A stretch of 64,000 bases of DNA from Tenuifilum sp040752515. GTDB taxonomy: Bacteria; Bacteroidota; Bacteroidia; Bacteroidales; Tenuifilaceae. Where the stretch lies: positions 156,252 through 220,251 of the forward strand of contig JBFMGQ010000002.1 of assembly GCA_040752515.1 (NCBI GenBank). The letters run 5' to 3'. Positions 1 to 7,788 of the stretch are shown here, one piece after another. Under the pieces are notes generated by a model. The model had not been told where the DNA came from, ran no database searches, and saw nothing but the letters and a program-made list of their open reading frames with translations. Each line of letters starts with the position of its first letter. Position 1 is the stretch's first letter. A program made the translations under genes and the position numbers.

Positions 1-729
1 TATGGCTGTCCACCGCAAATCAAGGGTAGAATTGAACACTTTATAAGCCGAAAGGCTCTCAATATCGATGGTTTAGGCGAGGAAACCGTTGCACTACTTT
101 ACGATAAAAATCTAATTCGCGATGCAGCCGATTTGTATTCTTTAACACGCGAACAGCTCTTAGCATTGGAGCGTTTTGCCGATAAATCGGCCGACAATGC
201 CATTAAAAGTATTGAAAAGTCAAAGTTGGTGCCTTTTCCACGCGTGCTTTATGGAATAGGTATTCGTTACGTGGGCGAAACCACCGCTAAAAAGTTAGCC
301 CAGCACTTTGGTAGCATCGATGCTTTGGCTTCCGCTAAGGTTGAGCAGCTTATTGAAGTTGAAGATGTTGGCGAACGTATTGCATTAAGTATTGTTGATT
401 TCTTCAGCGATGAGCGAAACCGCTTGCTTATAGACAAACTTAAGGCTGCAGGTGTGCAAATGGCCATAAAATCTGATGAAAACATTGTGATTTCCGATAA
501 ACTCAAAGGTTTGTCCATTGTAATTTCGGGTACTTTTGCCCGCATTTCGCGCGACGAACTTAAAGAGTTAATAGCACGCCATGGGGGTAAAAATGTGAGT
601 TCAATCTCTGCATCAACTTCATTGCTTGTGGCTGGTGAAAATATGGGGCCAGCCAAACTTGAAAAGGCTACCAAGCTGGGAATAAAAATTATTAGCGAGG
701 ATGAATTTTTTGAGATGATTAAAGGCTAA
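1..729 (+). CDS. ligA: NAD-dependent DNA ligase LigA, C-terminal part
   Basis: This is the last 242 codons of LigA, which seals nicks in replication and repair using NAD+. The frame is open from base 1, so the gene starts upstream of the window. The first residues (YGCPPQIKGRIEHF) carry the final cysteine of the zinc finger and the conserved segment after it, followed by NIDGLGEETV. A helix-hairpin-helix region spans about window residues 83-130 (GIGIRYVGETTAKKLAQHFG, then VEDVGERIA). A BRCT domain fills about residues 165-242 (GLSIVISGTF, then GGKNVSSISASTSLLVAGEN). An ATG at 133 is internal and is not the start. The domain order matches the family, so the identification is secure. Confidence 0.96.
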   Translation, partial: YGCPPQIKGRIEHFISRKALNIDGLGEETVALLYDKNLIRDAADLYSLTREQLLALERFADKSADNAIKSIEKSKLVPFPRVLYGIGIRYVGETTAKKLAQHFGSIDALASAKVEQLIEVEDVGERIALSIVDFFSDERNRLLIDKLKAAGVQMAIKSDENIVISDKLKGLSIVISGTFARISRDELKELIARHGGKNVSSISASTSLLVAGENMGPAKLEKATKLGIKIISEDEFFEMIKG

Positions 730-800
730 CCGCCACTCATTATTTTTTGATTAAAGGCGAATTTTTTTGTAAAATTGCATTTCAATATAATTCTACATCG

Positions 801-1358
801 ATGTTCGAGAACTATAAGTATAATAAGTCGTTAAAGGAACTCAGTAGAACGGCTAAATTCCTGAAACGTCAGCGACAAATTTTCAACCTTACCACTGCAC
901 GCCGCATTGGCATAGTTTTCAACCTAACCGATTCAAAAGCCTTTGATGCGGTTTTAGGATTTAAATCAATGCTTGAAAGTATTGCTATTTCAGTTGAAGC
1001 TATTGGTTTTTTCAACGATAAAGAGATACCACAGCTTTATACCATGGAAAAGGGTATAAAAGTATTTTCAAAGGTTGAATTAAATTGGTATAAAAAGCCA
1101 GAATCGCCATTGGTTTCAGAATTCATAGCAAAAGATTTTGATATCCTTATCGATTTAACTCAAGATGAAGTTTTACCATTGCGATGGGTTTCAACGCTCT
1201 CAAAGGCAAAGTTTAAGGTTGGTGCTTTAAATTACTTCAATAATCCTTTCGATTTAATTGTAACTGTTGATAAGTTAATGGGGTTAGAGTATCTTACTCA
1301 ACAGATTTACAATACATTGGAGGTTCTAAACAACCGCTTTGCCCAGCAAACAGTTTAA
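801..1358 (+). CDS. DUF6913-like conserved hypothetical protein upstream of dapA
   Basis: This 185-residue protein is soluble, has no signal peptide, and contains no catalytic motif I can recognise. It resembles the DUF6913 proteins that precede dapA in many Bacteroidota; that assignment is from memory and is moderate. Features seen are a basic N-terminus (KFLKRQRQIF), a central RIGIVFNLTDSKAFDAVL segment, and DFDILIDLTQDEVLPLRWVS. I chose the ATG at 801 (MFENYKYNKS). The frame is open upstream to 747, but the extra residues (MIKGEFFCKIAF) look like leader sequence. It ends 12 nt before dapA, so the two are probably co-transcribed. Function is unknown. Confidence 0.75.
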   Translation: MFENYKYNKSLKELSRTAKFLKRQRQIFNLTTARRIGIVFNLTDSKAFDAVLGFKSMLESIAISVEAIGFFNDKEIPQLYTMEKGIKVFSKVELNWYKKPESPLVSEFIAKDFDILIDLTQDEVLPLRWVSTLSKAKFKVGALNYFNNPFDLIVTVDKLMGLEYLTQQIYNTLEVLNNRFAQQTV

Positions 1359-1370
1359 AAAGATATTTAT

Positions 1371-2258
1371 ATGGATACTGCAAAACTTAGAGGCTTAGGG
1401 GTGGCAATGGTTACCCCTTTTAATTCAAATTATCAAATTGATTACCCCGCGCTTGATAAGCTGATTGAGTTTTTGATTGGCAATGGCATTAATTACTTGG
1501 TTGTTCAGGGTACCACTGCCGAAACGGCTACCCTTACCGATTCTGAAAAGCGTGAACTGGCCGACTATGTGGTCAAAAAGGTAAATGGACGGGTGCCCAT
1601 TGTGCTTGGCATTGGTGGCAACGATACCCATAAGGTGATTGAAACTTACACAAAGTTCGACCTATCCGGTATCGATGCAATTCTCTCGGTAACACCATAC
1701 TACAACAAGCCTACCCAAAAAGGGTTATACTTGCACTTTAAGACCATTGCGCAAAGCACTAATCTACCTATTATACTTTACAACGTTCCGGGGCGAACAG
1801 GGGTAAACATGACGGCCGATACCACCCTAAAGCTTGCCCATGAATTTCAGGGGAAAATTATAGCCGTTAAAGAAGCATCGGGCAATTTGACCCAGATGGG
1901 ATACATACTTCGTGATAGGCCAACAGGTTTTAGGGTTCTTTCGGGTGACGATGGCTTAACATTACCACAAATCGCTATGGGTGCCGATGGTGTGATTTCG
2001 GTATTGGGTAACTGTGCACCGGCTCAGTTCTCGCGGATGGTTAACCTTGCCCTTCAGGGCAATTTTGCCGAAGCTGCAAAAATCCACCTAACCCTAATTG
2101 AACTTATCGATTTACTTTTTGTGGAAGGTAATCCTAGTGGCGTTAAAGCCGCTCTTAATGCATTGGGTATCATTGATAATGTTCTTCGGTTGCCTCTTGC
2201 GCCTGTTGGCGAGTTGACCTACGAAAAACTAAAAAAGGAACTCGAAAAATTAAAATAG
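1371..2258 (+). CDS. dapA: 4-hydroxy-tetrahydrodipicolinate synthase DapA
   Basis: DapA condenses pyruvate with aspartate semialdehyde in the first committed step of the lysine/diaminopimelate pathway, in the cytoplasm. The 295-residue length is normal for the family. Visible motifs are the pyruvate-binding GTTAET at 47-52, the YYNKPTQ segment at 110-116, YNVPGRTGVN at 137-146 with the catalytic tyrosine and the substrate-binding arginine, and the Schiff-base lysine K167 in KEASGN. LSGDDGLTLP follows. The gene starts at an ATG 12 nt after the DUF6913-like gene and is followed by a strong intrinsic terminator. Confidence 0.97.
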   Translation: MDTAKLRGLGVAMVTPFNSNYQIDYPALDKLIEFLIGNGINYLVVQGTTAETATLTDSEKRELADYVVKKVNGRVPIVLGIGGNDTHKVIETYTKFDLSGIDAILSVTPYYNKPTQKGLYLHFKTIAQSTNLPIILYNVPGRTGVNMTADTTLKLAHEFQGKIIAVKEASGNLTQMGYILRDRPTGFRVLSGDDGLTLPQIAMGADGVISVLGNCAPAQFSRMVNLALQGNFAEAAKIHLTLIELIDLLFVEGNPSGVKAALNALGIIDNVLRLPLAPVGELTYEKLKKELEKLK

Positions 2259-2278
2259 CTCACACATTGATTTAAGCT

Positions 2279-2313
2279 TTAAAAAGGGGAGACAGTTGTT
2301 CCCCTTTTTTGTT
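2279..2313 (+). terminator. Rho-independent terminator after dapA
   Basis: An AAAAAGGGGA arm (2281-2290) pairs with TCCCCTTTTT (2300-2309) across a 9-nt loop, and the T-run continues downstream. It lies 23 nt after the dapA stop. It also shows that the next gene cannot start in this stretch, which supports the later ATG at 2392. Confidence 0.85.
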
Positions 2314-2391
2314 TTTTTGATTATTTACCTTACATTTATTGAACTCTTTAAAGGCATTGTTGTTAATGAAATAATAAAAAACGTGAGAATT

Positions 2392-3378
2392 ATGGCAAAT
2401 CTATCCACAACCTACATGGGGTTAAACCTCCGCAATCCTATAATAGTTGCAAGTTCAGGCTTAACCGAAAATATCGATGATATTGTTGAATTCCAAGCCC
2501 GTGGGGCAGGGGCGGTGGTCATTAAATCAATATTTGAGGAGGAGATTATTGCCAAGGCCCACGATAACCTTAACAAGATGCAGGCATCGGGGTTTATTTA
2601 TCCCGAAACCATGGAATATTTTGATTATGATAGTATGGAAGATCCAATATCCAACTACCTTGATTTTCTTAAAAAGGTTAAAAGGGAAACATCCATACCC
2701 ATTTTTGCAAGCATCAACTGTGTTACTTCTGAGGGTTGGCTCGATTTTGCTAAACGCATCGAGGATGCCGGTGTTGATGGTATTGAATTGAACGTATTTT
2801 CATTGCCTTCCGATCCTAACCGAACAGCTGAAGAGAATGAACGTGTTTACTTTGAAATAGCCCATCGCGTTACAAGTATTGTTAAAATACCGGTTGCCAT
2901 GAAGGTTGGTTATCACCATGGGGCCTTGGCTAACTTTTTAACCCGGTTAAGCAAAACACCCATTAAGGCACTTGTTCTTTTTAACCGTTTCTACAGCCCC
3001 GATTTTGATGTGAATACCTTAGAATTTACACCTACCAGTGTATTTAGCACGCCAAACGAGCTTACAACATCACTACGATGGGTAGCTATCATGTCGGGTA
3101 GGGTCGATTGCGATATTGCTGCATCAACTGGTGTGCACGATGGCAATGCAGTAGTCAAGCAGCTTTTAGCTGGGGCTAATGCCGTTCAGGCATGTTCAAC
3201 CTTTTACCGCAATGGCAAGGAGCAAACAAGCTTTATCATTCGCCAACTTGAGGAGTGGATGAACTCGAATGGATATAAAACAATAGATGAATTCCGTGGT
3301 AAAATGAGCCAGCAAAAGACCTATAACCCAGCAGCATTTGAAAGGGTGCAATTCATGAAATACTTTCACGATCTATAA
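2392..3378 (+). CDS. Dihydroorotate dehydrogenase-like flavoprotein
   Basis: This 328-residue FMN TIM-barrel protein is of the PyrD/DHODB-like group. It begins MANLSTTYMGLNLRNPIIVASSGLTE, the usual start of class 1 dihydroorotate dehydrogenase-like proteins. Later segments include IPIFASINC, DGIELNVF, IPVAMKVGYHH and the phosphate-binding ASTGVHDGNAVVKQLLAGANAVQ. Many Bacteroidota carry this paralogue alongside a true PyrD, so the substrate is uncertain; it may be dihydroorotate or another reduced pyrimidine. The frame is open back to 2296, but that part lies in the dapA terminator, so I used the ATG at 2392. It is probably monocistronic. Confidence 0.88.
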   Translation: MANLSTTYMGLNLRNPIIVASSGLTENIDDIVEFQARGAGAVVIKSIFEEEIIAKAHDNLNKMQASGFIYPETMEYFDYDSMEDPISNYLDFLKKVKRETSIPIFASINCVTSEGWLDFAKRIEDAGVDGIELNVFSLPSDPNRTAEENERVYFEIAHRVTSIVKIPVAMKVGYHHGALANFLTRLSKTPIKALVLFNRFYSPDFDVNTLEFTPTSVFSTPNELTTSLRWVAIMSGRVDCDIAASTGVHDGNAVVKQLLAGANAVQACSTFYRNGKEQTSFIIRQLEEWMNSNGYKTIDEFRGKMSQQKTYNPAAFERVQFMKYFHDL

Positions 3379-3579
3379 CACTCACTTGTAAAAGTTGCTT
3401 TGAAATCCTTGAATCGGAATTCATCAAGGATCATTATCATTGTTTATAAAGTGTTTTTGATGTTGATAAATTCTACCCATTTTTTTGGAGTGGGTATGGA
3501 TATTTACACTTATTTTAACTATCTTTACTAAGAGAGATATTCATTTTATTACTATGTTTGTAGGTTAATATTATTTTAC

Positions 3580-4980
3580 ATGAGGGACGAAAACAGCGAT
3601 TATCTGAGTTTTGAGGAATTGGTTGAATTGGTTGATCGTTTTGAAGGAAGCATTCAAAACGGGAAGGCTCAGTTTTTCGATGTCCATGAGTTTATTGCAC
3701 TGATTGAGTTTTACCTAGACCACGAAGCCGATGAGCAAGCGCTTATAGCACTAAATCATGCTCAGAAAATATATCCAAATTCTATAGAGATTAAGTATAA
3801 ATGGGCTGAGTATTACCATTTGGTTGGTGACGATGATAAAGCCCTTGATTTAGTTCACGAGGTTGAAAAGATTGAGAAGTTCAATCCCGACTTGCAATAC
3901 CTTAAAGGTGAAATCCTTTTTGAACTTGATAACCTGAATGCAGCCGTTGAAAGTTTCGATAAAGCGATATCGCTTGAACCCGACGATAACATTGAGTTAT
4001 TGCATCGCATTTCAACGTTCTTTCTGGAAAACGAAGAGATAAATCTTGCATTAAAATACTTGCTGATATCTTACAGGGAAGAACGAACCAACCTGGCTGT
4101 GCTTTTCGATTTGGGTTACTGTTTTGAGCGTTTGAATGAGCTAAGTAAAAGCGTAAGGTATTACAACGAGTACCTTGATATTAACCCGTTCTCGGCTGCT
4201 GCCTGGTATAACCTGGGTATTGTTCATACCAAGCTGGGCGAGTTTGAGAAGGCTATTGAATGCTATGACTTTTGTATAGCCGTTGATCCACATTATTCTT
4301 CGGCATACCACAACAAGGGCAATACCCTTGCTTCGCTCGAAAAATATGCCGATGCTTTAAAGGTTTTCAATGAGCTGGCCGAGCTTGAGTCCGATAACCC
4401 CAGGGTTTTTGCTTTAATTGGTGAATGCCACGAAAAACTGGAGCAATACGATAAGGCGCTTGAGGCCTACAATAAGTCAATAACCATTGACCCTGAATTT
4501 GCTGAGGGGTATTACGGTATTGGAGTAGTTTTGGCAGCTCGCAAAAAGTATGATCTAAGCCTTAACTTTATTCGCAGAGCTATTACTCTAAACCCTGAGG
4601 AATACGATTTTTGGCTAGGATTGGGCAGGGTTTACTTTGAGACAAACGATTTGGAGAACTCCCTAAAGGCTTACCGTGAGGCAACAAGCCTTAATCCCGA
4701 TTTACCCGATGCATACCTATCACTTGCCGAGGTTTTGCTCTATGAGGAACGCTTTTCGGAAGTTGAACAGCTCATCGATGGTTTAGGCAATAAGTTTGAT
4801 TCCAATGTTTCGATCAAAATCATTAACGCAGCCGCTTTATACCTATCGCATAGGCCTAAGGAGGCCCTTGATATACTGAAGGATGCCAAAAGCATCGACC
4901 CATCGTCAATTGACGACTTTATCAACCTGATAAATCCCGATGCCGATAAAGAATTTATCGAGAACATTAATAAACTTTAA
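3580..4980 (+). CDS. Tetratricopeptide repeat protein
   Basis: This 466-residue soluble protein is built almost entirely of TPR motifs, from about residue 30 to 450. Clear repeats include AAVESFDKAISLEPDD, AAAWYNLGIVHTKLGEFEKA, SSAYHNKGNTLASLEKYADA, EQYDKALEAYNKSITIDPEF and NSLKAYREATSLNPDLPDAY. The first 40 residues are acidic. There is no signal peptide or membrane segment, so it probably acts in the cytoplasm as a protein-interaction scaffold; its partner is unknown. A TATCTTTA at 3520-3527 matches the Bacteroidota -7 consensus TAnnTTTG at seven of eight positions, about 50 nt before the ATG. A terminator follows the gene. Confidence 0.9.
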   Translation: MRDENSDYLSFEELVELVDRFEGSIQNGKAQFFDVHEFIALIEFYLDHEADEQALIALNHAQKIYPNSIEIKYKWAEYYHLVGDDDKALDLVHEVEKIEKFNPDLQYLKGEILFELDNLNAAVESFDKAISLEPDDNIELLHRISTFFLENEEINLALKYLLISYREERTNLAVLFDLGYCFERLNELSKSVRYYNEYLDINPFSAAAWYNLGIVHTKLGEFEKAIECYDFCIAVDPHYSSAYHNKGNTLASLEKYADALKVFNELAELESDNPRVFALIGECHEKLEQYDKALEAYNKSITIDPEFAEGYYGIGVVLAARKKYDLSLNFIRRAITLNPEEYDFWLGLGRVYFETNDLENSLKAYREATSLNPDLPDAYLSLAEVLLYEERFSEVEQLIDGLGNKFDSNVSIKIINAAALYLSHRPKEALDILKDAKSIDPSSIDDFINLINPDADKEFIENINKL

Positions 4981-5033
4981 ATCAGTTATTTTCAAGAAAT
5001 AATCTTTCAATTAAAGGGTTTTGTTAATAATTT

Positions 5034-5058
5034 GCTGCATTTTGATGCAGCTTTTTTG
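5034..5058 (+). terminator. Rho-independent terminator after the TPR gene
   Basis: GCTGCAT (5034-5040) and ATGCAGC (5045-5051) form a perfect 7-bp stem with a TTTG loop, followed by a run of six T. It lies between the TPR gene and comA. Confidence 0.8.
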
Positions 5059-5102
5059 TTTTAAAAATCATACATTTGGCTTTAAACATTAAATGTTTAG
5101 CT

Positions 5103-5876
5103 ATGAACTACAATTTATCGTTTATTCCGGCCCGAACCCAAAAGCCCCGCGAGTATGGGCTAACCATGGTAATGGATAAGGGTTTAAGTCTTACTGAGGC
5201 ACAAAGCCTAATTGAAAGTAGTGGACAGTATGTCGATTTTGTGAAGTTGGGTTTTGGAACTTCGCTTGTTACAAACAGATTGAAAGAAAAAGTTAAGCTT
5301 TATAAAGATGCAGGCCTAAGGCCTTACCTTGGGGGTACTCTTTTCGAAATCTTCATCATTCGTGGCATGTTCGATGACTTTATCAGGTTTGTCGATGAAC
5401 TTGGGTTGGATTTGGTAGAGGTTTCCGATGGTTCAATGGAACTCGATAACCATGTTAAATGCGATTACATCAGCAAGTTGGCCAAACGCTTTACGGTAAT
5501 TTCAGAGGTTGGATCAAAACGTGCCGATGTCCATATTCCTGACGATGAGTGGATTAACATGATGAAACAGGAACTGGCTGCAGGCAGCTGGAAGGTGATT
5601 GCCGAAGCTCGCGAAAGTGGTAACATAGGCATTTATAACCAGGACCACTCCGCTAATACCAAATTAATCGACGATATTGTAAGGCATGTAAAGGTTGAGA
5701 ATGTAATTTGGGAAGCACCGCTAAAAAGTCAACAGGCTTGGTTTATTAAAATGCTTGGCGCCAACGTTAACCTTGGTAATATTGCACCCAATGAGGTTAT
5801 TTCCTTGGAAACCCTAAGGCTTGGTTTACGCGGCGATACATTTTTCCAGTTTCTACCCGATGAACTAAAACAGTAG
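5103..5876 (+). CDS. Phosphosulfolactate synthase family protein (ComA-like)
   Basis: This 257-residue TIM-barrel protein belongs to the ComA family, whose archaeal members add sulfite to phosphoenolpyruvate to give phosphosulfolactate. Family segments seen are YGLTMVMDKGLSL, YVDFVKLGFGTSLV, YLGGTLFEIF, LGLDLVEVSDGSMEL and KVIAEARESGNIGIY. Near the C-terminus comes IWEAPLKSQQAWFIKMLGAN, then NLGNIAPNEVISLETLRLGLRGDT. I chose the ATG at 5103 (MNYNLSFIP). The track-like upstream extension reads through the region right after the terminator and is unlikely. It lies 7 nt before the DUF368 gene, so the two are probably an operon. In Bacteroidota the product could feed a sulfonate, but the rest of that pathway is not here. 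Confidence 0.88.
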   Translation: MNYNLSFIPARTQKPREYGLTMVMDKGLSLTEAQSLIESSGQYVDFVKLGFGTSLVTNRLKEKVKLYKDAGLRPYLGGTLFEIFIIRGMFDDFIRFVDELGLDLVEVSDGSMELDNHVKCDYISKLAKRFTVISEVGSKRADVHIPDDEWINMMKQELAAGSWKVIAEARESGNIGIYNQDHSANTKLIDDIVRHVKVENVIWEAPLKSQQAWFIKMLGANVNLGNIAPNEVISLETLRLGLRGDTFFQFLPDELKQ

Positions 5877-5883
5877 ATAAAGC

Positions 5884-6858
5884 ATGATACAGCGGAGCGT
5901 AAAGGATTACATCCTTTTGGTTTTGAAGGGTATTGGTATGGGTGCTGCCGATGTAATCCCTGGAGTGTCGGGTGGTACCATTGCTTTTATTACAGGAATC
6001 TATGAGGAACTTATTGATTCCATAAAGAGTGTTATTGCACCTGAATCGATTAAACACCTTAAATCCCTATCACTCCTTAACTATCTGAAGGCGATTAATG
6101 CCGATTTTCTTATAGCAGTTTTGGGTGGTATTGCAATAAGTTTTCTCTCACTGGCAAAGCTGATGCAATACCTTTTGGCTAATCACCCAGTTTTTGTGTG
6201 GTCGTTCTTTTTCGGTCTTATTTTGGCATCGATATGGTATGTGGCTAAAATCATTGAGCGGTGGAGTATTTCAACATACATTTTCTTTGCGCTTGGGATT
6301 TTTTTAGGTTATATCATCACAACCCTTACCCCAACTGAAACCACCAATGAACTTTGGTTTATCTTTATTTGTGGGGCAATTGCCATTTGTGCCATGATAT
6401 TACCTGGCATATCGGGTAGTTTCATTCTTTTGCTGATGGGTAAGTACCTTTACATGATGTCGGCGCTTAGCAGTTTTAATTTCCCAATCATTTTGGTTTT
6501 TCTTGCAGGTGCTGCTATTGGCATTTTGGCTTTTTCAAATTTTCTATCGTGGCTATTGCACCATTTCCATGCTGCAACCATTGCAATTCTTGCCGGATTT
6601 ATGCTTGGTTCACTAAATAAGGTGTGGCCTTGGAAGGTGGCTACCAAAACCTTTATCGATGCTCAAGGTGTAATTCGACCATTATTGGAGAAGAACGTAT
6701 TACCATCAACATACCTTGTTGAGAATAAAGCTGAACCGTATCTGTTTGGTGCAATCGCCTTTGCTTTGCTTGGGGTAGTTCTAATCATTCTTTTTGAACG
6801 TTTTTTCTCAAAACCTGTTACTAAAGAGATAGATATCAGGGAAAAACTTGGCTTGTAG
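5884..6858 (+). CDS. DUF368 membrane protein, candidate undecaprenyl-phosphate translocase
   Basis: This is a polytopic inner-membrane protein of 324 residues with the DUF368 signature near the N-terminus (GIGMGAADVIPGVSGGTIAFITGIYEEL, residues about 17-44) and a second copy-like motif, ICAMILPGISGSFILLLMGKY, about residues 163-183. This internal duplication is typical of the family. DUF368 proteins have been reported to recycle undecaprenyl phosphate across the membrane, so a role in cell-envelope lipid carrier recycling is a reasonable inference. It is coupled to the comA-like gene (7 nt) and overlaps the possible TTG start of the next gene by 11 nt. Confidence 0.92.
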   Translation: MIQRSVKDYILLVLKGIGMGAADVIPGVSGGTIAFITGIYEELIDSIKSVIAPESIKHLKSLSLLNYLKAINADFLIAVLGGIAISFLSLAKLMQYLLANHPVFVWSFFFGLILASIWYVAKIIERWSISTYIFFALGIFLGYIITTLTPTETTNELWFIFICGAIAICAMILPGISGSFILLLMGKYLYMMSALSSFNFPIILVFLAGAAIGILAFSNFLSWLLHHFHAATIAILAGFMLGSLNKVWPWKVATKTFIDAQGVIRPLLEKNVLPSTYLVENKAEPYLFGAIAFALLGVVLIILFERFFSKPVTKEIDIREKLGL

Positions 6859-7675
6859 AACCAAAAATCTTGAAGCAAAGGGTTTGCGTTTACCTAAACC
6901 GGTAATAGCAACCCTTTTTTTTCCATTAATTTCAATTATTTTAAAAGCTCAGAACCCTGCAGTTTCCTTACCTTTTAGGGTAGGCGAGGTGGTTAAGTAC
7001 AATGCATACTACAACTGGAAGTTTGTTTGGCTAAATGCCGGTACGGCTGAATTTTACGTTACCGATACTGTTTTCAATGGCATTCCTGCATACCATTTCA
7101 AGTCGCTGGGCAGCTCGCTGAGGAGTTACGATTGGTTTTTTAAGGTCAGGGAAAGGTTTGAGTCAATAGCCAAAATGTCCGATTTGACCCCATTATGGTT
7201 TATCCGCGACAGCTACGAGGGTGGCTATAGGGCATTCAATCGTTACCGGTTTAGTTACACCGATTCTACTTTATTACTAATTGATAGCTATACTTCCAAC
7301 AGACCTTATAAGCAAAAAATATATAATCTCGATAAGTTAACATACGATGTTTTATCGGCTATTTACTGGTGCAGAAGTATCGATTTCAGCAAGCTGAAAA
7401 AAGGGGATAGGGTACCTTTAACCATGGCAATTGACGATGGCGTTTACGATTTGTTCATCCGTTACCAGGGTACCGAAAAAATAGAGCATCGTAATGGTGA
7501 AATATTTGATACTTACAAATTTAGCGTGATGTTAGTCGAAGGTACCATTTTCAAAGGGGGAGAAGATATGTTTGTTTGGGTTTCGCGCGATAACCGCAAG
7601 GTTCCAATTCTTGTCGAAGCAAAAATTTTGATAGGGTCGGTTAAGGCATATCTACTTGAATATAAGGTTAATTGA
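6848..7675 (+). CDS. DUF3108 domain-containing exported protein
   Basis: This protein of about 275 residues has an N-terminal hydrophobic segment (VIATLFFPLISIILKAQ) ending in a likely signal peptidase site after KAQ. The DUF3108 domain follows: PFRVGEVVKYNAYYNWKFVW, then LNAGTAEFYV, VRERFESI, YRFNRYRFSY-type strands and VPILVEAKILIGSVKAYL. No ATG is available. The start is TTG at 6848, overlapping the previous gene, or TTG at 6884, which leaves a shorter and more normal signal peptide. It probably acts in the periplasm; function is unknown. Co-transcription with DUF368 is likely. Confidence 0.82.
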   Translation: MACRTKNLEAKGLRLPKPVIATLFFPLISIILKAQNPAVSLPFRVGEVVKYNAYYNWKFVWLNAGTAEFYVTDTVFNGIPAYHFKSLGSSLRSYDWFFKVRERFESIAKMSDLTPLWFIRDSYEGGYRAFNRYRFSYTDSTLLLIDSYTSNRPYKQKIYNLDKLTYDVLSAIYWCRSIDFSKLKKGDRVPLTMAIDDGVYDLFIRYQGTEKIEHRNGEIFDTYKFSVMLVEGTIFKGGEDMFVWVSRDNRKVPILVEAKILIGSVKAYLLEYKVN

Positions 7676-7788
7676 TGTAGTTCTGCATTTCAAAGTCAAT
7701 TTAATAGCTCTTGTCAAAAAAGTATCAAATAACTTGATTTCCACTTTTCGGTTGCTGTAACTTGAGCATTATTTTAAAGTTCACGGCA

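Noticed and set aside
2296..2391. N-terminal extension of the dihydroorotate dehydrogenase-like gene
   Set aside because: It would start inside the dapA terminator.
3405..3431. Terminator after the dihydroorotate dehydrogenase-like gene
   Set aside because: ATCCTTG/CAAGGAT pair across a 13-nt loop, but there is no T-run.
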